From: SLHU01 sp009929975
GTDB lineage: Bacteria; Bacillota; Clostridia; Saccharofermentanales; UBA5734
Direction of reading: 5' to 3'
Assembly: GCA_040776905.1 (NCBI GenBank)
Contig: JAXGZQ010000001.1
Location: 124,001-188,000 of the forward strand
DNA: 64,000 nt
Both the position numbers and the translations under genes were made by a program. This document shows, in pieces, positions 18,014 to 26,021 of the stretch (positions within the stretch are counted from its first letter, which is position 1; each line of letters opens with the position of its first letter). The notes below the pieces were generated by a model. It made no database searches. It worked only from the letters and a program-made list of their open reading frames with translations, and was not told where the DNA came from.

Positions 18014-19309
18014 TCAGCCTTTCCCACTCAGACGCAGCAGATCAAAGGCCAGTCCCAGCAGGGCCAGCGCGATGATCAGCCCGATACCGACCATGCCGAT
18101 CGCGTTCTGGACACGGACAGACAGCCGGCGGCCGCGAATCGCCTCGACTCCGATCAGGATCAGATGATTCCCGTCAAGCGGCGGAATCGGCAGCAAGTTC
18201 ATGAAACCGAGGCTGACTGAAATGAGCGCGAACATCCAGAGCAGCTGGAACACCTTCTCACTCAGGGGCTGTTCTTCACTGACCACATCACTGATCATGC
18301 TGACGACGCCGACCGGACCGGCCAGGGTATCCTGCGCGCGCATCTGCCCGGTAAACAGCATGCCGATGCTGCGCACTGTCACCTTGACAATCGACCAGGT
18401 CCACTGGAAGGACTGTCCGATTGCCGGGCCAAATGCCTGGCTGGACTCGAAATACAGGCCGCGCGGGACCGCGTCTTCATAGCGGGTCGCTGTCATCTCA
18501 AGATCCGCTGCCTGACCGTCTCGCATGACGCTGACACTGATCGGCTGGCCGGCCGCGTCCTGAATCGCCTCGCTGAACGCGGTGGCGTCTTCATACGGGA
18601 CACCATTGACCGCCAGCAGCTGGTCACCGGCCTGCAGAACCGGTTGATTCAGATTGGAGGCGGGGTCGACCGTCTCGATGACGGCCTGGCCTGCTTCAGA
18701 CAGACGGACCGTCACACCCAGACGGTAGTTTGTCTCAAACCGCGGCTGCAGGACCAGTTCGCGCTGCTGCCCGTCTGTGCCGCGGACGGTCAGGGTCATG
18801 GGCTGATCGTACGGTGTTGTCATTTCAGCGCCGCTGTAATCGAGTGTCGTCCGCACGGCCTGGCCGGAGGCCCGGATAATCCGGTCTCCCGGTTCCAGTC
18901 CGGCTTCCGCCGCCAGCGTCCCCTCGCGGACCGCGTCAATGACGGGCACGGTATAGCCGAAGGCGGAAAACATGATCAGGAACGCCAGAACGCCTGAAAG
19001 AAGATTGAGCGCCGGACCGGTTCCGATGACGATCGCCCTGGCCCATTTCGGCCGGTTGTAGAAATCACCGGGATCAGAGGAATGTTCACCCGGTTCAGGG
19101 TATTCCCCGCTAAAACGGACAGAGGCACCGATCGGTAGCAGCTTCAGACTGTAGCGGATATGGTTCCGCTCCCAGGAAAAAAGAACCGGTCCCATGAAGA
19201 TTGAAAATTCCTCAATATTGAAACCGAGGCGGCGACCGGTCAGGTAATGCCCCAGCTCATGTACGAACATCATGATGCTCAAAATGAGCAGTCCGACTAA
19301 GATTCCCAT
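18014..19309 (-). CDS. rseP: RIP metalloprotease RseP (site-2 protease)
   Basis: Intramembrane zinc protease that cleaves anti-sigma factors or signal-peptide remnants. The 431-aa protein begins with a membrane helix carrying HELGH (residues 18-22), has two PDZ-like regions in the middle (EAGLEPGDRI and a second around LQAGDQLLAVNG) and a C-terminal membrane region with the LLPIPPLDGNH motif that gives the third metal ligand. AAGGAG precedes ATG 19309, which overlaps the dxr end by 13 nt. The cdsA-dxr-rseP order is conserved widely. Confidence 0.95.
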   Translation of the reverse strand: MGILVGLLILSIMMFVHELGHYLTGRRLGFNIEEFSIFMGPVLFSWERNHIRYSLKLLPIGASVRFSGEYPEPGEHSSDPGDFYNRPKWARAIVIGTGPALNLLSGVLAFLIMFSAFGYTVPVIDAVREGTLAAEAGLEPGDRIIRASGQAVRTTLDYSGAEMTTPYDQPMTLTVRGTDGQQRELVLQPRFETNYRLGVTVRLSEAGQAVIETVDPASNLNQPVLQAGDQLLAVNGVPYEDATAFSEAIQDAAGQPISVSVMRDGQAADLEMTATRYEDAVPRGLYFESSQAFGPAIGQSFQWTWSIVKVTVRSIGMLFTGQMRAQDTLAGPVGVVSMISDVVSEEQPLSEKVFQLLWMFALISVSLGFMNLLPIPPLDGNHLILIGVEAIRGRRLSVRVQNAIGMVGIGLIIALALLGLAFDLLRLSGKG

Positions 19310-20475
19310 GTTGTTGACTCCTTAACGAAGGCTCTCGCCCATCTGTCTGCCTCCATCATATCATCAAACGAAAATGACAAACGGTAACCACTGCGCTCAT
19401 GTTCGTTCATGCAGGCATCGACCAGCCGCTCAATCTGGAGAAAGCGGATATCACCCAGAAGAAAGCGTTCAACTGCGGCCTCATTGGCCGCGTTCATGAC
19501 CGCTGGCAGCGTGCCGCCGCGGCGACCGGCCGCATAGGCCAGATCAAGCAGGGGAAAACTGACGCGGTCCGCCGGTTCAAAGGTCAGACTGCGGCTCTGC
19601 GGCGCGAATGGATCAAAGCGCGGCTGATCACCCGGCAGGCGGACCGGCCAGGTCAGCGCCAGCTGGATCGGCAGTTTCATGTCCGGAAATCCCATCTGGG
19701 CCAGAACAGAGCCGTCCTGCAGTTCAATCATTGAATGAATGATGCTCTGCGGATGGACAACCACATCAATATCATCAACCGGACAGCCGAACAGCCAGCT
19801 GGCTTCGATGACTTCCAGCCCTTTATTCATCAGTGTCGCGGAATCAATCGTGATTTTTCCGCCCATCCGCCAGGTCGGATGGTTCAGCGCCTGTTCCAGC
19901 GTCACATCGGCCAGCCGGGTCCGGCTGAAACCCCGGAACGGCCCGCCGGAGGCGGTCAGCAGGATGCGTTTCAGACTGCCCGGTGCGGTCCCGGCCAGGC
20001 ATTGCCAGATCGCTGAGTGTTCGCTGTCGACAGGATAAAGTGTCCCGTCTGTTTCCTGCAGCAGCGGAATGACGAGCGCTCCGCCGGCGACCAGCGTCTC
20101 CTTATTGGCCAGGGCAATCTTCTTGCCGGCACGAATCGCGGCCATGACCGGATCCAGTCCGGCGACACCGACCATCGCGGCCACGGTCATCCCGGCCTCA
20201 TCACAGGTCGCGACCGCCCGGTTGCCATCGGCACCCCACATCACCTCAACGGCCGGGCTGAGATCGGCCAGTCGCTGCTGCAGCCGGCGGGCATCCTCGG
20301 GATCGGCAACACTGACCAGGCGCGGCCGGAATTCGCGAATCTGCTCTTCCAGCCGGTCGATCTGGTGGCCGGCCGACAACGCGGCGACCGGGCGGTCCAG
20401 ATGGCGGCAGACCGCAAGGGTCTGGCTCCCGATCGATCCGGTCGATCCGAGAATGGCAATTGATTTTCCAGGCAA
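19297..20475 (-). CDS. dxr: 1-deoxy-D-xylulose 5-phosphate reductoisomerase
   Basis: Converts DXP to MEP with NADPH, the committed step of the MEP pathway. The protein starts with the NADPH fold IAILGSTGSIGSQTL, and shows ALANKETLVAGG, the SEHSAIWQCL catalytic segment and a MNKGLEVIEA segment. TTG 20475 is the likely start: GAGGAG is 7 nt upstream and the protein becomes 392 aa. The open frame reaches another TTG at 20490, but that codon overlaps the ribosome site. Located between cdsA and rseP. Confidence 0.95.
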   Translation of the reverse strand: MPGKSIAILGSTGSIGSQTLAVCRHLDRPVAALSAGHQIDRLEEQIREFRPRLVSVADPEDARRLQQRLADLSPAVEVMWGADGNRAVATCDEAGMTVAAMVGVAGLDPVMAAIRAGKKIALANKETLVAGGALVIPLLQETDGTLYPVDSEHSAIWQCLAGTAPGSLKRILLTASGGPFRGFSRTRLADVTLEQALNHPTWRMGGKITIDSATLMNKGLEVIEASWLFGCPVDDIDVVVHPQSIIHSMIELQDGSVLAQMGFPDMKLPIQLALTWPVRLPGDQPRFDPFAPQSRSLTFEPADRVSFPLLDLAYAAGRRGGTLPAVMNAANEAAVERFLLGDIRFLQIERLVDACMNEHERSGYRLSFSFDDMMEADRWARAFVKESTTWES

Positions 20476-20497
20476 AAAATCACTCCTCAAATCAGAA

Positions 20498-21346
20498 TCA
20501 GCTGATCAGAAAATTATAGGCCACGGCCAGCACAAGTGCAAACGGCAAGGTCAGCAGCGCGCTGTCGAAACGATCCATTACGCCTCCGTGTCCGGGCAGC
20601 AGATGGCCGAAATCCTTAAGTCCGCAGCAGCGTTTGATCCCGGAAGCCAGCCAGTCGCCGAACTGCGCGGCGACACTGAGCAGCAAAGGCGCGATCAGCG
20701 CGATCGTCCAGCGCAGCCAGGCCGACTGGGCATCGGCCGACAGCCAGAGAAGCAGCGGCGTCAGCAGTACGACACTGCCGGCCAGACCGCCGACAAATCC
20801 GGCGACGGTTTTTTTCGGACTGATCCGCGGAACAATTTTTCGCCGCCCGAAAAGAGATCCGGCAAAAAAAGCGGCGACATCTGAGACCCACGGGGAAAAA
20901 AGACCGATGACAAACCAGACCCAGCCCTGCTCAAATTGAAACAGGAGCACGGCTCCGGCAGTCAGCGGCAAGGTCAGATAAGCAAGCAGGGCCGCTCCGA
21001 CCAGAGCGGCCGGCAGTTGATCCGGCCCCGACCGGATTAAGCTGACGATCAGGATAAGCAGCATGAGCAGCCAGAGCAGGCCGCTGAGCAGCGATATTGC
21101 AAGTGATACCGGAAGACCGGCTGCCGCCAGGAGCGGAACGATGAGCAGCAGGATCAGGCCGCTGTGCACAGCCAGCCGGGACGGCCCCGGCGACTGGCCG
21201 GCAAAGGCGGCAGCCAGTTCAGCAGAAGCCAGCCAGTGGACCAGCAGCAGAAGCATCAGCGGCAGATAAGGCCACCAGTAGCCCGGAAGCACCAGTGCGG
21301 CCATGACCAGAGCAAACACGACTCCGGTTAAAACACGTTGTCTCAC
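20498..21346 (-). CDS. cdsA: Phosphatidate cytidylyltransferase
   Basis: Makes CDP-diacylglycerol from phosphatidic acid and CTP at the membrane. The 282-aa protein is almost wholly hydrophobic, with about eight membrane segments, and carries the C-terminal CDP-alcohol signature region: FGRRKIVPRISPKKTVAG, then SGIKRCCGLKDFGHLLPGHGG, then MDRFDS. The GTG start at 21346 overlaps the uppS stop (GTGA), with GGAGGGG upstream. Confidence 0.95.
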   Translation of the reverse strand: MRQRVLTGVVFALVMAALVLPGYWWPYLPLMLLLLVHWLASAELAAAFAGQSPGPSRLAVHSGLILLLIVPLLAAAGLPVSLAISLLSGLLWLLMLLILIVSLIRSGPDQLPAALVGAALLAYLTLPLTAGAVLLFQFEQGWVWFVIGLFSPWVSDVAAFFAGSLFGRRKIVPRISPKKTVAGFVGGLAGSVVLLTPLLLWLSADAQSAWLRWTIALIAPLLLSVAAQFGDWLASGIKRCCGLKDFGHLLPGHGGVMDRFDSALLTLPFALVLAVAYNFLIS

Positions 21347-22164
21347 TTTTCTGTTACCCCTCCAAACCGTCGTTCACGCTGCTGATAGGCCTGCAGGGCC
21401 GCGTCCAGGTCCTGCTCGGAAAAATCAGGCCACAGGACATTGGCAAACCACAATTCTGAATAGGCAGACTGCCAGAGCAGAAAATTGGATAGCCGTTGTT
21501 CACCGCTCGGCCGGATGATCAGATCAGGGTCAGGGATATCCGGCAGGTACAGTGCCTGCTGGATGGACGATTCATCGATCGCATCAACCGGAAGTCCACC
21601 GCTGGCGACCTGTTCGGCCAGCCGGCGGCAGGCATGGACCAGTTCGCGCCGCCCGCCGTAATTGATCGCGATGATCAGCTGCATCCGGTCCCTGCCCGCG
21701 GAATCGAGTTCCGCCCGTTCAATGATCTCCCTGATATTCGCGGGCAGCCCGGCAAGATCGCCGGAGAAGCGCACCCGGATCCCCTCCCGGGCCAGTTCCG
21801 TATCGTATCGGGTGAAGAATTCGACAAAAAGCTCCATCAGGGTATGGACTTCATGTTCAGGCCGGCTCCAGTTCTCCGTAGAAAACGCGTAGACCGTCAG
21901 AAATTCAATCCCCCGCTGTCCGCACATGCGGCACAAATCCTGCAGTTTCTCGGCGCCCGCCCGGTGGCCGGCCTGGCGCGGCAAGCCGCGCTGTCTGGCC
22001 CAGCGGCCGTTGCCGTCCATGATCACCGCCAGATGGCGCGGGACGGTTAACTGAGAAGCAGCCGGCAGATCATCTGCCGGCCGCCTGTTTTCCAGTTTAT
22101 TCTGATCATGACGCAATCGACGGCCGAGGCTGAACCAGCGAAGCCATTGATTGAATAATCGCAT
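21343..22164 (-). CDS. uppS: Isoprenyl transferase (undecaprenyl diphosphate synthase)
   Basis: Cis-prenyltransferase that makes the C55 lipid carrier for wall synthesis. The HLAVIMDGNGRWA segment holds the catalytic Asp and phosphate site, followed by GHRAGAE, TVYAFSTENW, and the C-terminal DLIIRPSGEQRLSNFLLWQ and SELWF segments. At 273 aa it has an N-terminal extension of about 40 residues, basic and unconserved. ATG 22164 follows an AAGGA. Overlaps cdsA by 4 nt downstream. Confidence 0.95.
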   Translation of the reverse strand: MRLFNQWLRWFSLGRRLRHDQNKLENRRPADDLPAASQLTVPRHLAVIMDGNGRWARQRGLPRQAGHRAGAEKLQDLCRMCGQRGIEFLTVYAFSTENWSRPEHEVHTLMELFVEFFTRYDTELAREGIRVRFSGDLAGLPANIREIIERAELDSAGRDRMQLIIAINYGGRRELVHACRRLAEQVASGGLPVDAIDESSIQQALYLPDIPDPDLIIRPSGEQRLSNFLLWQSAYSELWFANVLWPDFSEQDLDAALQAYQQRERRFGGVTEK

Positions 22165-22240
22165 CGGCGTATCCTTTCATGGATCAGCCGCTTTTCCGCT
22201 TTGCATCCGGGACGCAGACAGCAGATCAGCCGGATCCGGT

Positions 22241-22813
22241 TCAGATTTCCATCAGATCCTTCTCTTTTTCAGCCGCGACCTTATCAATATTCTCGATATA
22301 GCCGTCTGTCAGTTTCTGAATTTCCACTTCAACTTCCGCCAGGCCGTCTTCCGTCAGTTCCTTTTTCTTGAGATGGCCGCGGAATTTGTCGAGCGCTTCA
22401 CGGCGGATATTGCGAATGGCGATTTTGGCGTCTTCAGCTTCGCGATGGACCGTCTTGACCAGATCTTTGCGCCGTTCTTCCGTCAGTGCCGGAAAGACCA
22501 GCCGAAGCATTTTGCCGTCATTCGTCGGGTTGATGCCGAGATCGGACGCCTGAATTGATTTTTCGATGATCTTCAGGGTTGAAGGATCCCATGGGGTGAT
22601 CGTGATCATCCGGGGTTCCGGGACCTGGATATTCGCCACCTGATTGATCGGTGTCTGCACGCCGTAATAATCAATGGCCAGACGGTCGAGAACCTTGGGA
22701 TTGGCCCGGCCGGCACGGATCGCGTTCAGGTTTTCCTGCAGGACATGAACCGATTTTTCCATTTTTTCAGCATATGGCTTATAGGTCGCTTTACTCAGCT
22801 CGATGATCGCCAT
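22241..22813 (-). CDS. frr: Ribosome recycling factor
   Basis: Splits post-termination ribosomes together with EF-G. The 190-aa protein is full length for the family and contains KMEKSVHVLQENLNAIRAGRANP near the start (written here as position about 18-40), the YYGVQTPINQVA domain II segment and the C-terminal long helix with KEKDLMEI. GGAGG lies 7 nt before ATG 22813. A consensus promoter sits in the gap to pyrH. Confidence 0.97.
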   Translation of the reverse strand: MAIIELSKATYKPYAEKMEKSVHVLQENLNAIRAGRANPKVLDRLAIDYYGVQTPINQVANIQVPEPRMITITPWDPSTLKIIEKSIQASDLGINPTNDGKMLRLVFPALTEERRKDLVKTVHREAEDAKIAIRNIRREALDKFRGHLKKKELTEDGLAEVEVEIQKLTDGYIENIDKVAAEKEKDLMEI

Positions 22814-22845
22814 GATAATACCTCCAGAGACATGATACTCAGTCC

Positions 22846-22874
22846 ATTATAGCCGATCGGCCGGACACAGGCAA
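22846..22874 (-). promoter_or_regulatory. Promoter upstream of frr
   Basis: Minus-strand TTGCCT (22874-22869), a 17-nt spacer and TATAAT (22851-22846). This is a near-consensus vegetative promoter in the pyrH-frr gap, 33 nt upstream of the frr start. It would supply frr-uppS-cdsA-dxr-rseP-ispG-polC-priA independently of the rpsB promoter. Confidence 0.75.
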
Positions 22875-22879
22875 TCGCG

Positions 22880-23584
22880 TCAGCTGACAATCGTGCCCAG
22901 GTTCTCGCCCATCGCCATGCGGATGATATTTTCGGGATCCTCAATGCTGAAGACGGCAATCGCGATCTGATTGTCGCGGCAGAGGGCGGCCGCCGTCGCG
23001 TCCATGACACCCAGACTCATCTGCAGCACCTGGTCATGGGTGACGGTCTCAAAACGGCGGGCATCAGGGAACTGGCGGGGATCCTTGTCATAGACGCCAT
23101 CGACCATGGTCGCCTTGAACATGATGTCCGCTTCGATTTCCGAAGCCCGCAGCGCGGCGGCGGTATCGGTCGAAAAAAACGGGTTGCCGGTACCGCAGGC
23201 GAAAATGACCACGCGGCCCTTCTCCAGATGGCGGATCGCGCGTTTACGGATATACGGCTCAGCGATCTGACGCATTTCAATCGCGCTGAGAACCCGGGTG
23301 ACGGCACCGGCCTGCTCAAGGGCATCAGACAGGGCGAGCGCGTTGATCGTTGTCGCCAGCATGCCCATATGGTCCGCTGTGACCCGATCCATGTCACGGC
23401 TGGCCCGGCCGCGCCAGAAATTGCCGCCGCCGACCACAATACCGATTTCAACACCGCTCTGTGACAGGCGATGAATCGTATCGCCGAGACGATGCAAGGT
23501 ATCATTGCAGATCCCCTGGCCATGAGGTCCGGCCAGCGACTCACCGCTGATTTTCAGTAAAATACGCTTATAAGCAGGTGCCAT
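22880..23584 (-). CDS. pyrH: UMP kinase
   Basis: Phosphorylates UMP to UDP. The 234-aa amino-acid-kinase-fold protein starts KRILLKISGESLAG, then GIVVGGGNFWRG, DHMGMLATTINALAL and a C-terminal SIEDPENI segment, all standard for bacterial UMP kinase. ATG 23584 is chosen over the frame start at 23644 because GGAGG precedes it by 8 nt and the extension would run through a terminator hairpin. No convincing promoter is visible between that terminator and this gene. Confidence 0.96.
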   Translation of the reverse strand: MAPAYKRILLKISGESLAGPHGQGICNDTLHRLGDTIHRLSQSGVEIGIVVGGGNFWRGRASRDMDRVTADHMGMLATTINALALSDALEQAGAVTRVLSAIEMRQIAEPYIRKRAIRHLEKGRVVIFACGTGNPFFSTDTAAALRASEIEADIMFKATMVDGVYDKDPRQFPDARRFETVTHDQVLQMSLGVMDATAAALCRDNQIAIAVFSIEDPENIIRMAMGENLGTIVS

Positions 23585-23620
23585 TTGGATATCCTCCCAG
23601 TCGTTGATCATTCTCTGAGC

Positions 23621-23652
23621 AAAAAAAAGGGGCATGATCGACATGCCCCTTT
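23621..23652 (-). terminator. Rho-independent terminator after tsf
   Basis: On the minus strand an 8-bp GC-rich stem (GGGGCATG with CATGCCCC, 23649-23642 and 23636-23629), loop of 5 nt, then a run of eight U (23628-23621). It starts only 7 nt after the tsf stop and lies upstream of pyrH, so it probably attenuates rather than fully separates the operon. Confidence 0.9.
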
Positions 23653-23658
23653 CAGGTT

Positions 23659-24306
23659 TTACTGAACTTGTTTCATAACCTCATCGGCAAAATTATCTTC
23701 ACGCTTCTGCAGTCCCTCACCCATTTCATAACGGGTAAAGCGGCGAATGGAGATGTTCTCACCGATTTTAGCGATCATTTCCTTGACAACTGTCTCAATC
23801 TTCTTGGAATCATCCTTGACATAAGCCTGGTCAAGCAGACAGTTCTCTTCATAGAATTTGGTCAGACGTCCCTCGACGATCTTGTCGACGATCTTTTCCG
23901 GTTTTCCTTCATTCAGAGCCTGGTTGCGCACAATCGTCCGCTCTTTCTCAATCTCTTCCTGCGGAATCTCATCCCGGGAAACCCAACGCGGTGACATCGC
24001 GGCGACCTGCATGCCCAGATCACGGACAAAACGCTGGAACTCTTCATTTTTCGCGGCAAAGTCAGTTTCAATGTTGACTTCGATCAGAACACCGACACGT
24101 CCGCCGCCATGGATATAGGCATCAACAATTCCTTCCGCTGCCACACGTGACGATTTCTTATCCGCTGAGGCAATCCCTTTTTCACGCAGCCAGGCGATCG
24201 CTTTTTCGATGTCCTGGTTGTTTTCGGCGAGTGCCTTTTTGCAATCCATCATACCGGCGCCGGTTTTGGCGCGCAGCTCTTTAATCAGTTCAATTGATCC
24301 TGCCAT
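23659..24306 (-). CDS. tsf: Elongation factor Ts (short form)
   Basis: Guanine-nucleotide exchange factor for EF-Tu. The N-terminal UBA-like domain (IKELRAKTGAGMMDCKKAL) and the TDFAAKNEEF exchange motif are intact. At 215 aa it is clearly shorter than the roughly 290-aa Bacillus form, lacking much of the second core subdomain and ending with a FTRYEMGEGLQK tail. Short forms are known in other bacteria, so it is likely functional. ATG 24306 has AGGAGG 8 nt upstream. Followed directly by a strong terminator. Confidence 0.96.
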   Translation of the reverse strand: MAGSIELIKELRAKTGAGMMDCKKALAENNQDIEKAIAWLREKGIASADKKSSRVAAEGIVDAYIHGGGRVGVLIEVNIETDFAAKNEEFQRFVRDLGMQVAAMSPRWVSRDEIPQEEIEKERTIVRNQALNEGKPEKIVDKIVEGRLTKFYEENCLLDQAYVKDDSKKIETVVKEMIAKIGENISIRRFTRYEMGEGLQKREDNFADEVMKQVQ

Positions 24307-24342
24307 ATGACATACCTCCTGCAGCATCAGGCATCGGCCTGC

Positions 24343-25107
24343 TTACGCTTCGTCTTCTTCTACTTTATCGGCTTCTTCAGCGCTGATCAGTGCGGCTTCA
24401 CCGACCTCATCCATATCAATCTGCTCACCCTGACGTCCCTCGAGAACGGCGTCGGCCATTTTGCCGGCGATCAGTTTGACCGCGCGGATGGCGTCATCGT
24501 TGCCGGGGATGATATAGTCGACTTCATCCGGATCACAGTTGGTATCGACGATGCCAACGATCGGGATATTGAGACGGCGGGCTTCCAGCACGGCGATATG
24601 TTCCTTGCGGGGGTCAACAACAAAGACACAGCTCGGCAGGCCGCTCATGGTCTTGATACCGCCGAGGTTCTTATCCAGTTTCTCCTGTTCCAGTTTCAGT
24701 TTGGCGACTTCCTTTTTCGGCAGGACGTCAAAAGTCCCGTTATCGGCCATCGCTTCAAGTTCCATCAGGCGGGCAATCCGCTTTTTGATGGTCGTGTAGT
24801 TGGTCAGTGTGCCACCCAGCCAGCGGTTATTGATGAAATACATGCCGCAGCGTTCGGCTTCCTCACGAATGGAGTCCTGAGCCTGTTTCTTTGTTCCGAC
24901 AAAAAGGACAGAACCGCCGCTCATCGCGACCTGGCGCACGAACATGTAAGCATCTTCAACCTTGCGGACGGTCTTCTGCAGATCGATGATGTAGATGCCA
25001 TTGCGCTCTGTGTAGATGTACTCCGCCATTTTGGGGTTCCAGCGGCGGGTCTGATGTCCGAAATGGACACCGGCTTCCAGTAACTGTTTCATACTGATTA
25101 CGGCCAT
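24343..25107 (-). CDS. rpsB: 30S ribosomal protein S2
   Basis: Small-subunit ribosomal protein. The start MAVISMKQLLEAGVHFGHQ and the segments NGIYIIDLQKT, FVGTKKQA and RWLGGTLTN are diagnostic. 254 aa with an acidic C-terminal tail (EEADKVEEDEA). ATG 25107 with AGGAGG upstream is chosen; the frame open to 25221 covers the leader. It is transcribed from a consensus promoter at 25212-25240 with a structured leader of about 98 nt. Confidence 0.97.
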   Translation of the reverse strand: MAVISMKQLLEAGVHFGHQTRRWNPKMAEYIYTERNGIYIIDLQKTVRKVEDAYMFVRQVAMSGGSVLFVGTKKQAQDSIREEAERCGMYFINNRWLGGTLTNYTTIKKRIARLMELEAMADNGTFDVLPKKEVAKLKLEQEKLDKNLGGIKTMSGLPSCVFVVDPRKEHIAVLEARRLNIPIVGIVDTNCDPDEVDYIIPGNDDAIRAVKLIAGKMADAVLEGRQGEQIDMDEVGEAALISAEEADKVEEDEA

Positions 25108-25205
25108 GATTGATTTCCTCCTGTTTTTTACCTCCATGGGGCAGCCACCACTGCTTGAGCAGCCGGCAACAGGCCTGTTTCTTCCCCATGTGTGTTTTTT
25201 GGGCC
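25108..25205 (-). promoter_or_regulatory. Structured 5' leader of rpsB, candidate autoregulatory element
   Basis: Between the predicted transcription start and the rpsB ribosome site the minus strand can pair 25190-25184 with 25141-25135 (7 bp, CATGGGG with CCCCATG), closing a region that holds a CTGC-TTGA-GCAG hairpin (25162-25151) and a 12-nt palindrome (25179-25168). The closing stem ends 12 nt before AGGAGG, so folding could affect ribosome access. S2 feedback control through an rpsB leader is established in some bacteria; assignment here is inference. Confidence 0.45.
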
Positions 25206-25211
25206 TTGGCA

Positions 25212-25240
25212 ATTGTAACATGACGGAGCGGGTTTGGCAA
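25212..25240 (-). promoter_or_regulatory. rpsB promoter
   Basis: Minus strand TTGCCA (25240-25235), 17-nt spacer, TACAAT (25217-25212), with TG one base before the -10 (extended -10). Start of transcription expected near 25205. Confidence 0.8.
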
Positions 25241-25320
25241 CTCTCAACATCGCCCGGACCGCACCGGCTGACGCGGACCGATTGTCACATGCCCGACACA
25301 CTTTTCGCCCGGCTGTCAGT

Positions 25321-25406
25321 TATATTATACTGAGAGCACATCCTTATCGCGATCACCTGAAAAAGGGGATCGCCACAGGTTGATAACACCGGCTGCCGGG
25401 GCAGCC
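25321..25406 (+). promoter_or_regulatory. Candidate -10 region and structured leader of the 25425 gene
   Basis: Overlapping -10-like hexamers TATATT (25321-25326) and TATACT (25326-25331) occur with no good -35. Downstream, the leader can form two hairpins: GCGATC/GATCGC (25349-25354 with 25368-25373, plus inner CCT/AGG) and GGCTGC/GCAGCC (25391-25396 with 25401-25406). The second ends 6 nt before the GAGG ribosome site region. The 25241-25320 stretch between the divergent promoters holds nothing else I recognise. Confidence 0.35.
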
Positions 25407-25424
25407 CGGGAAATGAGGTATGGC

Positions 25425-26021
25425 ATGGCACTTTCCAGACAGCTGGTTCATCTGGCCGAGCAGAACGACTGGCAGATCAACCAGGACGAACACCAGGTTT
25501 ATGGAGAATACAATGGGTATCTGTTCACGGTCATTGAGGGTAAAGGCTTCAAGTCGTTCATCACGCCGGTTGCCGGTATCTCCCGCCCGGCACTTGATGA
25601 ACTGCTCACCTACCTGAGAGAAAACAGCCGGGCGCTGCGCCTGCGCGATTATGAGGCCACTGAGAACTTCCTCTGTGTCCGGCAGAATGACGGCCTGATT
25701 CCACTGTCGGTCGATAAGATGGATCTACTGCTCGGGCAGTTGTCGGGCCTGCTCGATCTTCATGAGCTGCCGACCGATGCCTGTGTCGTCTGCGGACAGC
25801 CGGCCGATGTGCGCGGACTTTACTTCGGTCTTCTCTGCGCGCTGCATCCTGAATGCGAATCGGCCGACATGACCTATTACACCGGTGAGGCCACGCAAGA
25901 CAGCACGGAGACCGGACAGGATGAGGAAATAAACCCGGCCGGGGCCGATCAGGATTCTGATCAGGAAGACCCGGCTGACCATAGACAGGAGACGATTGAT
26001 GATGAATCCGTCAGAGAGTGA
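25425..26021 (+). CDS. Uncharacterised protein with CxxC/HxxC motif and acidic tail
   Basis: A 198-aa cytosolic protein I do not recognise. Residues about 1-115 look like a folded domain (EYNGYLFTVIEGKGFKSFITP, given here only as about 28-48, then a leucine-rich segment). Next comes CVVCG, and about 20 residues later CALHPEC, which could bind zinc. From about 145 the chain is strongly acidic and likely disordered (rich in D, E, Q and T). ATG 25425 has GAGG 6 nt upstream. It is divergent from rpsB and overlaps the following dipeptidase gene by 23 nt, so the two are probably co-translated. Confidence 0.75.
   Translation: MALSRQLVHLAEQNDWQINQDEHQVYGEYNGYLFTVIEGKGFKSFITPVAGISRPALDELLTYLRENSRALRLRDYEATENFLCVRQNDGLIPLSVDKMDLLLGQLSGLLDLHELPTDACVVCGQPADVRGLYFGLLCALHPECESADMTYYTGEATQDSTETGQDEEINPAGADQDSDQEDPADHRQETIDDESVRE

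Noticed and set aside
20069..20884. Plus-strand 271-codon open frame opposite dxr and cdsA
   Set aside because: Spans two real minus-strand genes and their junction; low-complexity and without motifs.
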